From SZAS-103 sp964449135 (lineage in GTDB: Bacteria; Pseudomonadota; Gammaproteobacteria; Xanthomonadales; Xanthomonadaceae), in the NCBI GenBank assembly GCA_964449135.1, contig CAYUXZ010000003.1, positions 1 to 64,000 on the forward strand: DNA of 64,000 nucleotides, in the 5' to 3' direction. Made by a program: the position numbers and the translations under genes. The notes beneath the pieces are model-generated. The model searched no databases and was not told where the DNA came from. It saw nothing but the letters and a program-made list of their open reading frames with translations. The number at the start of each line of letters is the position of its first letter. Position 1 is the first letter of the stretch. Below are positions 45,135-52,448 of this stretch, piece after piece.

Positions 45135-45164
45135 CCCGTGCGGCGATTCCTTTCGCCGCACGGG
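45135..45164 (-). promoter_or_regulatory. 12-base-pair hairpin between slipin and rtcB
   Basis: On the plus strand CCCGTGCGGCGA (45135-45146) is perfectly complementary to TCGCCGCACGGG (45153-45164), loop TTCCTT. Read in the direction of transcription the stem is followed by GATTTTC, so it could be a partial terminator or a barrier protecting the slipin message. It begins 3 bases after the slipin stop. Confidence 0.75.
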
Positions 45165-45167
45165 AGC

Positions 45168-46292
45168 TTACCTCTTCATGCCGACAAGCTGGTTCAGCAC
45201 GCCGTCCAGGCCGCCGAACACGGTGAGCTTGTCGATCTTCTCGGTCACCTTCTCGAGCGCCTCGATCTCCTTGAGCCGCATCAACGTCGGGCTCTCGTCG
45301 ATCAGCTTCGCGGTGTTGAGCAGGGAACGCGTGGCGTTCGCCTCCTCGCGACGGCGGATCACGTTGGCCTGGGCCGCCTTCTCCGCCTGCACCACGCTGT
45401 TGAGGATCTCCTTCATCTCGCCCGGGAGGATCACGTCCTTCACGCCGACGCCGAGCATCTCGATGCCGAACGCGACGACCTTGCCGCGCACGTAGCCGAA
45501 GATGTCGGCGTCGAGCGAAGCCTTGTCGCCGAGCAGTTCGTCCAGCGTCTTGGCGGAAACCGCCTTGCGCAGGCCGTGCTGCAGCTCGCGATAGACGTGG
45601 TCGGCGAACTTCGCGACCTTGGTGCGCGCGGCGATCGGGTCGACCACGCGCAGGCTGGCCGCGAGGTTCACGCGCAGGCTCACCTTGTCGCGGGTCAGAA
45701 GCTCCTGGCCCGAGACCTCGATCGCCTGCACGCGCAGCTCGATCACCTCGGACGCGACGTTCTTCTGGAAGTTCCAGAAGGCGTGGCTGCCGGCCTCGAG
45801 CGTGCGCGCGAGCTTGCCGTCGACGAACAGAAGGCCGATCGACTCGACCGGCACGTCGACCGCGATCGCGACCTTCGCCAGCAAACCGAGCTGACGCAGG
45901 CGGCGCACGACGTCGGCCTTCACCTCGAGACTTTCGGCGAGCGAAACCGCCTTGACCTCGACGCCGACCAGGCCGCGCCAGTACAGCCGACGCGTACCCG
46001 GCGCGAGCACGTCCTCGAGCTTGCCGTTCTTCAGCACGAGGCCGACTTCGTCGGCGCCTAGGTCGGTGAGCACGAAGGTTTCGACGAGGCGCGCACCGAG
46101 GCGCGCGATCAGCGCGTCGGTGTCCTTGCCAGCGTACTCCGGCTGCGCGATCGCGTACGTGGTCACATCGACCTCGCCGCGCAGATCGAACAGCTTGTGC
46201 ACGCCCGGCATCAGCACGCGCTCGAATTGACGGTTGCGATACACCAGGCCGCGCTCGCCGTCACCGATCACGACCCTCTTGGCCCAGAACAT
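45168..46292 (-). CDS. Slipin-family SPFH protein, RtcB-linked
   Basis: Membrane-microdomain SPFH/band-7 protein of 374 residues. Start 46292 (MFWAKRVVIGDGERGLVYRN) lies downstream of GGAGAACACCC. The N-terminus has no clear membrane helix, unlike ordinary slipins. The SPFH core spans about 125-300 with LTRDKVSLRVNLAASLRVVDP and GIEMLGVGVKDVILPGEMKEILNSVVQAEKAAQANVI, followed by a coiled coil. A doubled N-terminal domain (GLVYRNRQFERVLMPG and GLVLKNGKLEDVLAPG are similar) suggests an internal duplication. It is in one transcription unit with rtcB. Confidence 0.88.
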   Translation of the reverse strand: MFWAKRVVIGDGERGLVYRNRQFERVLMPGVHKLFDLRGEVDVTTYAIAQPEYAGKDTDALIARLGARLVETFVLTDLGADEVGLVLKNGKLEDVLAPGTRRLYWRGLVGVEVKAVSLAESLEVKADVVRRLRQLGLLAKVAIAVDVPVESIGLLFVDGKLARTLEAGSHAFWNFQKNVASEVIELRVQAIEVSGQELLTRDKVSLRVNLAASLRVVDPIAARTKVAKFADHVYRELQHGLRKAVSAKTLDELLGDKASLDADIFGYVRGKVVAFGIEMLGVGVKDVILPGEMKEILNSVVQAEKAAQANVIRRREEANATRSLLNTAKLIDESPTLMRLKEIEALEKVTEKIDKLTVFGGLDGVLNQLVGMKR

Positions 46293-46669
46293 GGGTGTTC
46301 TCCTTGTTGGCTCTGGTGGTCCGATCCACTGGTTGTGCGCGCGCGGTGGATCGGTTCCCGCGAGCGCCGTGTATTCGCCTCTCCCGCAAGCGGGAGAGGG
46401 AGGAAAAAAAAGTGGAAGCGCCGCTGACGACTGCATCGCGGAACCGTCGCGCTCTCCGCGCCGGACACGCGCCGGAATCCTCGATCGCGATGTCCTGCGA
46501 TCGATCGGCTCGGGCACGGCCGTACGCCTCGAGGGCGACGATCCGGCGATGCCGCCGCTGCTTCGCCCGCTGCGCGATGCGGTGGACTGCATCGCCTCGC
46601 GGAGCGCCGCACGCGGCGCTTCCTGTACAGGGACTTTCGTCCCGGGTCATGACGTGACAAGTCATGGTT
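46293..46669 (-). other. Structured leader between tRNA-like elements and slipin start
   Basis: About 377 bases with no supported gene. Several perfect hairpins are present: GGGAC/GTCCC (46630-46643, GAAA loop on the minus strand), AGCGCCGC/GCGGCGCT (46603-46620), GCGATGC/GCATCGC (46574-46595), CTCCCGC/GCGGGAG (46381-46396) and CCGATCCAC/GTGGATCGG (46321-46354), the last 28 bases before the slipin start. A run of eight T on the minus strand (46404-46411) follows none of them closely. It reads as a long structured 5' leader. Confidence 0.6.
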
Positions 46670-46735
46670 TGGAGCGGGAGTCGAACCCGCGACAGTCGGC
46701 TTATCAGACCGATGCTCTACCCTCTGAGCTATCCA
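46670..46735 (-). ncRNA. tRNA-like element B with GAU loop and short acceptor
   Basis: Minus strand, 66 bases. It has a D-arm (GCTC, loop AGAGGGTA, GAGC), an anticodon arm TCGGT-CTGATAA-GCCGA whose loop would read GAU (Ile), a 5-base variable loop CTGTC, and a T-arm GCGGG-TTCGACT-CCCGC. The acceptor is only TGGA paired with TCCA, because the upstream element's CCA directly precedes it and the next bases do not pair. A standard tRNA needs seven pairs. It may be a degenerate tRNA-Ile or a tRNA mimic kept in the slipin-rtcB leader. Confidence 0.7.
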
Positions 46736-46736
46736 G

Positions 46737-46806
46737 TGGTGGGCGAACCGGAATCGAACCGGCGACCTCCGGCTTGCGCCGGTGCTCTGCCTCTGAGCTA
46801 TCGTCC
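46737..46806 (-). ncRNA. tRNA-like element A with GCAA tetraloop in place of anticodon loop
   Basis: Minus strand, 70 bases. Acceptor GGACGA pairs with TCGCCC (one A-C mismatch), followed by ACCA. The D-arm is GCTC-AGAGGCA-GAGC and the T-arm GCCGG-TTCGATT-CCGGT with a 5-base variable loop. The anticodon arm is CCGGC-GCAA-GCCGG: a perfect stem closed by a GNRA tetraloop, so there is no anticodon. It ends in CCA immediately before element B. It cannot decode; it could be a tRNA mimic. A three-base sequencing loss in a true tRNA is the alternative. Confidence 0.7.
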
Positions 46807-47107
46807 TCGCGAAACACCGTCTCCCGACCTCGGGCATACGCCACGGCAGCGCCGCGCGCACCGGACGGGACGCAAGCCCGTGCCGCTGGAAATCGTTCGA
46901 TCGATGTTTCGCATTGAAGCCTTGTCCAAGGCCCCAATTCGCTTGCGCAACCGTTCCGCGCTCCGCCCGTGCCCAGCATCAGGGCACAGCGCCTGTGCGC
47001 CTCTCAGCGGAAATCCCTCGCGAACGCTGCTGCTGCGTCCGGATGCCCGGGATGCGATTCGGTTGCGCGAATCCTCGTGTTTCTCCGTTTGCGAACGCCC
47101 AAAACAA
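46807..47107 (-). other. Intergenic region upstream of the tRNA-like pair
   Basis: About 300 bases between the small-ORF terminator and element A, no supported gene. Minor hairpins: GCCTT/AAGGC (46919-46932), GCACAG/CTGTGC (46984-46998) and GATTCG/CGAATC (47055-47072). The promoter of the tRNA-like-slipin-rtcB transcript should lie here, but I found no convincing sigma-70 site. Confidence 0.5.
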
Positions 47108-47137
47108 AACGCCCCCGGATGACGATCCGAGGGCGTT
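47108..47137 (-). terminator. Terminator downstream of the small ORF
   Basis: Minus strand: a 13-position stem with one mismatch (47137-47125 with 47120-47108, ending GGGGGCGTT) runs into TTGTTTT. It separates the small-ORF transcript from the tRNA-like-slipin-rtcB unit. Confidence 0.8.
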
Positions 47138-47146
47138 CGCGTTCCT

Positions 47147-47171
47147 CGGAGATCGGGGCGACCGATCTCCG
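47147..47171 (-). other. Perfect 10-base-pair hairpin after the small ORF
   Basis: CGGAGATCGG (47147-47156) and CCGATCTCCG (47162-47171), loop GGCGA, 9 bases past the small-ORF stop and just before the terminator, giving this message two strong 3' hairpins. Confidence 0.65.
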
Positions 47172-47180
47172 CGGGAGAGA

Positions 47181-47300
47181 TCAGTCGTAGACGGCGAAAC
47201 CGTCCTGCCGCGCGTTCAGCGCGTACGGCATGCGGGTACCCGCGTCGCTGCGTTCGCGCGACGGGCAGGGTTTGCCGACGATGTGGAGGAGGAATTGCAT
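47181..47300 (-). CDS. Small ORF, 39 residues, unrecognised
   Basis: Start ATG at 47300, product MQFLLHIVGKPCPSRERSDA... ending RQDGFAVYD. Third codon positions are nearly all G or C while second positions are A/T-rich where hydrophobic residues occur, the pattern of a real high-GC gene. A clean stop, a strong hairpin and a T-rich terminator follow at once, and a promoter-like site lies 56 bases upstream. There is no good Shine-Dalgarno. One Cys; no signal peptide apparent. Function unknown. Confidence 0.5.
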   Translation of the reverse strand: MQFLLHIVGKPCPSRERSDAGTRMPYALNARQDGFAVYD

Positions 47301-47355
47301 GGGAAGGCCGTTGTTCTCTTCGGTTTGCTTTCGTCACGACGACGAAGCGGCGCGC

Positions 47356-47384
47356 ACGTTACGCCTGCGCTTGTGGAATTGCAA
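47356..47384 (-). promoter_or_regulatory. Candidate promoter for the small ORF with A/T tracts upstream
   Basis: Minus strand: TTGCAA (47384-47379), 17-base spacer, TAACGT (47361-47356), with runs of A and T upstream (47389-47396, 47410-47416) that could act as UP elements. The same bases form a hairpin plus T8 on the plus strand (47367-47396), so the reading is ambiguous. Confidence 0.4.
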
Positions 47385-47487
47385 GCGCTTTTTTTTCGAC
47401 GAATGCAGAAAAAAATTAGCAGAGAGGAATTGCCCGCACGGTCCATGCGCCTGGCGAGCGCCGTGCAATCGGTTTCGCGAGGACCGA

Positions 47488-49125
47488 TTACGGCTTGGCG
47501 TCGTCGAGGAACGGATAGCGGTAGTCGTGCGGCGGCGCGAAGGTTTCCTTGATGGTGCGCGGGCTGATCCAGCGCAGCAGGTTGATCATCGAGCCGGCCT
47601 TGTCGTTGGTGCCGGAGGCGCGGCCGCCGCCGAACGGCTGCTGGCCGACCACGGCGCCGGTCGGCTTGTCGTTGATGTAGAAGTTGCCGGCCGCGTTGCG
47701 CAGGCGATCCAGTCCCTGTTCGATCGCGTAGCGGTCCTGCGCGAAGATCGCGCCCGTCAGTGCGTACGGACTGGTGGAGTCGACGAGGTCCAGTGTCTCC
47801 AGCCACTTCGATTCGTCGTAGACGTGCACGGTGAGCACCGGCCCGAACAATTCCTCGCACATCGTGCGGTATTTCGGGTTTTCGGCCTGGATCACGGTCG
47901 GGCGCACGAAATAGCCTTCGCTGTCGTCGCCGCCGCCGCCGACGAGGATGCTCGCCTCGGAGGCCTTGCGCGCCTGCTCGATCGCGTCGGACTGGGTGCG
48001 GAAACTCTTGGCATCAATGACCGCGCCCATGAAGTTGGAGAAATCCGCGACATCGCCCATCCGGATGCTCTCGACCTCCGCGACGAGTTGCTCCTTCACG
48101 CGCGGCCATAGGTTGCTGGGTACATAGGCGCGGCTCGCGGCCGAGCATTTCTGGCCCTGGTACTCGAAGGCGCCGCGCACGATCGCAGCGACGAGTGCGG
48201 TAACGTCCGCGCTCGGATGCGCGACGATGAAGTCCTTGCCGCCGGTCTCGCCGACCAGGCGCGGGTAGCTGCGGTACTTGTCGATGTTGTCGCCGATCCG
48301 GCGCCACATCTGATGGAACACGCCGGTCGAGCCGGTGAAGTGCACGCCGGCGAGGTGCGGGCTGTCGAGCACCGGATCGCCGATCGCCGCGCCGCCGCCG
48401 ATCACGAGGTTGATCACGCCCGGCGGCAGGCCGGCTTCCTGCAGCAGCTTCATGATGAAGTGCGCGCTGTAGAGCGCGGTGCTTGCAGGCTTCCACACGA
48501 CGGTGTTGCCGCAGAGCGCCGGCGTGGTCGGCAGGTTGCCGGCGATCGCGGTGAAGTTGAACGGCGAAACCGCGAACACGAAACCTTCCAGCGGACGGTG
48601 CTCGGTGCGGTTCCACATGCCGGATGACGAGCGCGGCTGCTCGCGCAGGATCTGTTCGTAGAACGCGACGTTGAAGCGCAGGAAATCGATGAGCTCGCAG
48701 GCGCTGTCGATCTCGGCCTGGTGGCAGGTCTTGCTCTGGCCCATCATCGTCGCCGCGTTGAGCGTGTCGCGCCACGGCCCGGCGAGCAGGTCGGCGGCCT
48801 TGAGAAACACCGCTGCGCGCGCTTCCCATGGCAGGTTCGCCCAGTCGCGCTGCGCCTTGCGCGCCGCGTCGATCGCCTGGTTCACCTCGGTCGCACCGCC
48901 CTGGTGAAAATCGGCGAGCACGTGCGCGTGCCGATGCGGCATCACCGCGCGGCCGGTGTTGCCCGTGCGCACGTCCTTGCCGTCGATGACCAGCGGAATT
49001 TCGATCTTCTCGCCCGACATGCGCTTGAGCGCCGCCTTCAGGCTCGCGCGCTCGGTCGATCCGGGCGCGTAGCCCTTCACCGGCTCGTTGATCGGGGTCG
49101 GGACTTTCGAGATCGCGAGGGACAT
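47488..49125 (-). CDS. pruA: L-glutamate gamma-semialdehyde dehydrogenase (P5C dehydrogenase)
   Basis: Monofunctional NAD-dependent enzyme of proline catabolism, oxidising glutamate semialdehyde to glutamate. 545 residues, the normal length for the separate PruA, not the PutA fusion. Motifs: VSPFNFTAIAGNLPTTPALCGNTVVWKP, the NAD-loop FTGSTGVFHQMWRRIG, the catalytic Glu in LVGETGGKDFIV and Cys in GAFEYQGQKCSAASR. The C-terminal QQPFGGGRASGTNDKAGS is diagnostic. No proline dehydrogenase gene is adjacent. Confidence 0.95.
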   Translation of the reverse strand: MSLAISKVPTPINEPVKGYAPGSTERASLKAALKRMSGEKIEIPLVIDGKDVRTGNTGRAVMPHRHAHVLADFHQGGATEVNQAIDAARKAQRDWANLPWEARAAVFLKAADLLAGPWRDTLNAATMMGQSKTCHQAEIDSACELIDFLRFNVAFYEQILREQPRSSSGMWNRTEHRPLEGFVFAVSPFNFTAIAGNLPTTPALCGNTVVWKPASTALYSAHFIMKLLQEAGLPPGVINLVIGGGAAIGDPVLDSPHLAGVHFTGSTGVFHQMWRRIGDNIDKYRSYPRLVGETGGKDFIVAHPSADVTALVAAIVRGAFEYQGQKCSAASRAYVPSNLWPRVKEQLVAEVESIRMGDVADFSNFMGAVIDAKSFRTQSDAIEQARKASEASILVGGGGDDSEGYFVRPTVIQAENPKYRTMCEELFGPVLTVHVYDESKWLETLDLVDSTSPYALTGAIFAQDRYAIEQGLDRLRNAAGNFYINDKPTGAVVGQQPFGGGRASGTNDKAGSMINLLRWISPRTIKETFAPPHDYRYPFLDDAKP

Positions 49126-49151
49126 GGCGCGGCTCCGGCGAAGAAACGCCT

Positions 49152-49157
49152 ATTGTA
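49152..49157 (-). promoter_or_regulatory. -10 element for pruA
   Basis: TACAAT on the minus strand, 26 bases before the pruA start. The -35 position is GC-rich and does not match, so an activator or weak basal expression is likely. Confidence 0.4.
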
Positions 49158-49209
49158 AACGGCGCGCCGGCCCTGCGCTCCGGCGCGGTCCACGCACACG
49201 ATGCCTTCG

Positions 49210-49989
49210 TTATCCCTTCGACTCGGAACCGCCCGCCACGCGCTCGGCGATCTTCGCGATCGAAGTCGCCGCGCTCACGAACTCCGAAGGCATCATCACG
49301 ATCGTCATCGTGTTTTGCTCGGCGCCGACTTCGGTGAGCATCTGCATCCGCCGCAGCTCGATCGCCATCGGCATCTGCGCCATGCGGTTGGCGGCCTCGG
49401 TGAGCTTGATCGCGGCCTCGTGCTCGGCCTCGGCCTTGATGATGCGCGCGCGCTTTTCGCGCAGCGCCTCGGCCTCCTGCGCGAGCGCACGCTGCATGGA
49501 CGGCGGGATCTCCACGTCCTTGATCTGCACGCGGTCCACCGACACGCCCCAGGGCTCGGTGACCTCGTCGATTATCTTGCCGAGCATCGCCGAGAGCTTG
49601 TCCTGTTCCTTGAGCAACTCGTCGAGCGAATGCTGGCCGATCACCGTGCGCAGGCTCGTCAGAGCTGTCTGGCGCACCGCGTCTTCGTAGTCGGCGACGC
49701 GGATGATCGCGCGTTCCGGATCCACGACCTGGTACCAGACCACCGCGCGCACTTTCACTGGCACGTTGTCATTGCTCATCGTCTCCTGCGGCTCGACGTC
49801 CTGCGTGATCACGCGGATGTCCACGATCTGCATCCGGTCAATGATCGGAATGATCCAGTTCAGGCCGGGGCCGCGCGTGGATTCGAACTTGCCGAGCCGG
49901 AACACCAGGCCCCGCTGGAACTGCTGAAGCACGCGCAGGCCGGTCAGCAGCAGGATGATGAAGAAAATCAGGAAGGGCAGGAAGGGCAT
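49210..49989 (-). CDS. Slipin/stomatin-like SPFH membrane protein
   Basis: 259 residues from the start at 49989. One N-terminal membrane hairpin or helix (FLPFLIFFIILLLTGLRVL), then the classical stomatin domain: RGLVFRLGKFESTRGPGLNWIIPIID, DVEPQETMSNDNVPVKVRAVVWYQVVDP, LRTVIGQHSLDELL and WGVSVDRVQIKDVEIP. The coiled C-terminus follows (ALREKRARIIKAEAEHEAA). NfeD, the frequent partner of this family, is not adjacent. It is a more typical slipin than the RtcB-linked one, 3 kb away. Confidence 0.9.
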   Translation of the reverse strand: MPFLPFLIFFIILLLTGLRVLQQFQRGLVFRLGKFESTRGPGLNWIIPIIDRMQIVDIRVITQDVEPQETMSNDNVPVKVRAVVWYQVVDPERAIIRVADYEDAVRQTALTSLRTVIGQHSLDELLKEQDKLSAMLGKIIDEVTEPWGVSVDRVQIKDVEIPPSMQRALAQEAEALREKRARIIKAEAEHEAAIKLTEAANRMAQMPMAIELRRMQMLTEVGAEQNTMTIVMMPSEFVSAATSIAKIAERVAGGSESKG

Positions 49990-50068
49990 GGGGATTCTCG
50001 AGGGTGCGGACGTCGCAGTGGTGCGAGTGTAGCGCTCCACGCGGATCACGATCGATGCAGGCGCCGCG

Positions 50069-52285
50069 TTACGCCGTCGCTGGATCCCTGGAGCTGATGA
50101 TCTTCAACTGGCGGTTGTCTATCAGCGCCTGCGCGCCGGCCTTGAGGTTCTGCAGTAGCACTCGACGGTTCGTGTCGGCAGTCGGGCGCAGCGTGGCCCA
50201 GCCGTTGCGGCCGTTGTTCTTGACCCAATACAACGCGGCGTCGGCGAGCTCGACGGTCTGTTCCCAGCCCAGTTCGAGCGGCGAATCGCGGAACAATGGG
50301 TATTCGGCGAGGCCGATCGAGCAGGTCATCGGCAAGCGCAGGTCGTCGCCGGCGTCGAACTCGTGCTGCTCGACGCGACTGCGGATGCGCTCGCCGAGGT
50401 TCGCCACGTCCTTGCGGTGCATCGGGCGGAACACCAGCAGGAATTCCTCGCCGCCCCAGCGCACCACGTAGTCGCCGGTCTGCACGAGGCTCCTGAGCAC
50501 GCTCGCGAAGACCTGCAGCGCGCGATCGCCCGCGCTGTGGCCCCAGGTGTCGTTGATGCGCTTGAAATGGTCGATGTCCACGATCGCGAACACCAGCGCC
50601 TGTTCCGGATCGCCAGAGCGCTCGTTCTCGCGGTCGTAGAAGGCCAGGTCCACCGGCAGCTGCGAAGTCAGGTAGCGGCGGTTGTGCAGGCCGGTGAGCG
50701 GATCGGTCTGGCTGGCGTGCTCGAGCTGCAGGTTCGCCTCGTGCAGCGATTCGCTCGCGCGCTTGCGCTCGAGCGCGTTGGCGATGTGGAACGAGACGAA
50801 GTTCAGCAGCTCCTTGTCGCGCTCGGTGTATTCGTGGTCCGGCGTGTAGCTCTGGACGGCGATCAGTCCGATCGGCTTGCCCTCGATCAGCAACGGCACG
50901 CCGAGCCAGCAGGTCGCGGCGATGCCCAGCCAGTGCACCTCGCCGCTGGCATTGAGTTGCTCGAACTTCGCCTTGTCGGCGAGCAGGGGCTTGCCGGTGC
51001 GCAGCACGAATTCGGAAAGTCCGCGGCCGAGCTTGCGCGATTCGAAGCGGGCGTGGTGCTCGTCCACGCTGAACGGGAAATCGAGCCAGTCGCCGGTTTC
51101 GTCGAGCAGGGCGATGTAGAAATTGCGCGCGTCCAGCAGCGCGCCGACGATGCCGTGGATGGAAGCGTAGAAGGTCTCCATGCTGCCGGTGCTGCCGGCG
51201 ACCTCGGCGATCCGGAACAGCGCGCCCTGCAGGCGCTCGCTGCGCTGGCGCTCGGCGACTTCATCGCGCAGCGCCTGGGTGCGTTCCTCGACGCGCCGCT
51301 CCATCTCGCGAGCGGCCTCGCGGCGCTGCAGCGCGGTGAGGATGTTCTGCGCGAGGTAGGCAAGCAGCGCCTGGTCGTCGTAGCTGTAATGTACGTTCGG
51401 ATCGTAGCTCTGCACGACCACGCCGCCGCGCACCTGGCCGTTCTCGATCATCGGCACGCCCAGCCAGTCCTCGCTGCGTGGGCCGACGAACTCGACGCGC
51501 TCGATCTTGAGCTGCCGACGAAGCTCGTCGCCGGGTCCGTGCAGCGGCAGGCCGCGCCGCAGCATCGCCAGCGTCAGCGAGTTCTCGAAGCGCGACGCGG
51601 GGATGATTTCGTCCGGATCGCGCTCGTGGGTGTCCAGGCTGTCGGCGAAATAGACGACCTGGATCGTTTCCGGATCCTTCGTGTAGCGCACGATGAAGAA
51701 GTTCTTCGCGTACATCAGCCGGCCGACGATCTGGTGCAGCTCCAGCAGCACGTCGTCGGCGTCGCGGTCGGAACTCGCGCAATCGCTGATCGCGAACAAT
51801 GCGCGTTGCAGGCGCTCGGCGCGCGCGAGCCGTTCGTTCTCCACGCGCAGGCGCTCGGTCTGCAACAGTGAATCACTGCGAGTGGCCAGCAGGTCCAGCA
51901 CCTCCTTCCACTCGGCCTGCCGGGCCGGCGTGGCGAGCGCATCGCGTTCACGGCGGTACAGCAGGCTGGCCCAGACGTGGCCGCTGTGCGCAAGCAGGCA
52001 GACGCCTTCGACGCTGCCGCCCGCGCCGCCCTGCTCGATCCGTTCTCCCGCATGGCGCGCGTGCGGCAACAGCTCCGCGAGGCGGTCGCCCTTCGCGCCG
52101 GGAGGAACCATGCGGATCGCGTTTTCCTGGCTCAGGTCGGTGTCCCAGGCTAGGTGCGCGGTGAGGCAGCCGAGCGACCGCAGATGTTCTGACGCGACTT
52201 CGGCGAGCTCGGTCAGATTGGTGCTGCCAAGCAGGGAACGCAGAAAGGACGCAGACTCGCGCACCGATTGCGAGGAGGTGGACAT
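50069..52285 (-). CDS. GAF-GAF-GGDEF diguanylate cyclase
   Basis: Probable cytosolic c-di-GMP synthase of 738 residues, start 52285 (MSTSSQSVRESASFL). An N-terminal GAF-like region is followed by two clear GAF units (LMYAKNFFIVRYTKDPETIQVVYF and LLDARNFYIALLDETGDWLDF) joined by coiled coils. The GGDEF domain (about 560-700) has VVRWGGEEFLLVF, active-type GGEEF, but the inhibitory-site RxxD is QTGD, so product feedback may be lost. No signal peptide or membrane helix. It is closely related to the GAF-GGDEF-EAL protein at 59-62 kb. Confidence 0.9.
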   Translation of the reverse strand: MSTSSQSVRESASFLRSLLGSTNLTELAEVASEHLRSLGCLTAHLAWDTDLSQENAIRMVPPGAKGDRLAELLPHARHAGERIEQGGAGGSVEGVCLLAHSGHVWASLLYRRERDALATPARQAEWKEVLDLLATRSDSLLQTERLRVENERLARAERLQRALFAISDCASSDRDADDVLLELHQIVGRLMYAKNFFIVRYTKDPETIQVVYFADSLDTHERDPDEIIPASRFENSLTLAMLRRGLPLHGPGDELRRQLKIERVEFVGPRSEDWLGVPMIENGQVRGGVVVQSYDPNVHYSYDDQALLAYLAQNILTALQRREAAREMERRVEERTQALRDEVAERQRSERLQGALFRIAEVAGSTGSMETFYASIHGIVGALLDARNFYIALLDETGDWLDFPFSVDEHHARFESRKLGRGLSEFVLRTGKPLLADKAKFEQLNASGEVHWLGIAATCWLGVPLLIEGKPIGLIAVQSYTPDHEYTERDKELLNFVSFHIANALERKRASESLHEANLQLEHASQTDPLTGLHNRRYLTSQLPVDLAFYDRENERSGDPEQALVFAIVDIDHFKRINDTWGHSAGDRALQVFASVLRSLVQTGDYVVRWGGEEFLLVFRPMHRKDVANLGERIRSRVEQHEFDAGDDLRLPMTCSIGLAEYPLFRDSPLELGWEQTVELADAALYWVKNNGRNGWATLRPTADTNRRVLLQNLKAGAQALIDNRQLKIISSRDPATA

Positions 52286-52402
52286 CGGCCCCTGTACCTG
52301 ATGACCCGTATCAACAGTATCAGGGCATCGGCGTGGAATTGCGAATCGCGTCACATTTTGCGCTGTGGCCGCCGGACGGTCGGTTTTGATGCCCTGAACG
52401 GC

Positions 52403-52431
52403 ACATCCGCGTGCGCGGCGCAGGCGGATGT
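52403..52431 (-). other. Hairpin downstream of the OPT transporter gene
   Basis: ACATCCGC (52403-52410) and GCGGATGT (52424-52431), in the 163-base gap before the GAF-GGDEF gene. No T-run; possible weak terminator or 3' stabiliser. Confidence 0.4.
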
Positions 52432-52448
52432 CGGGATGCCCACGGCGG

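Noticed and set aside
46381..46411. CTCCCGC/GCGGGAG hairpin close to an A8 run, as a terminator
   Set aside because: On the plus strand the run after the stem is A, and on the minus strand the T-run precedes the stem, so neither orientation fits intrinsic termination.
46872..46884. Sigma-54-like site GGCACGGGCTTGC on the minus strand, upstream of the tRNA-like elements
   Set aside because: The GG-to-GC spacing is one base short of the required 10, it overlaps a small palindrome, and no RtcR-type activator gene is in the window. Worth testing but not claimed.
47367..47396. Hairpin GCGCTTG/CAAGCGC followed by eight T on the plus strand, a textbook terminator
   Set aside because: No plus-strand gene or promoter lies upstream for several kilobases; the same bases can be read as a minus-strand promoter region, so I did not list it as a terminator.
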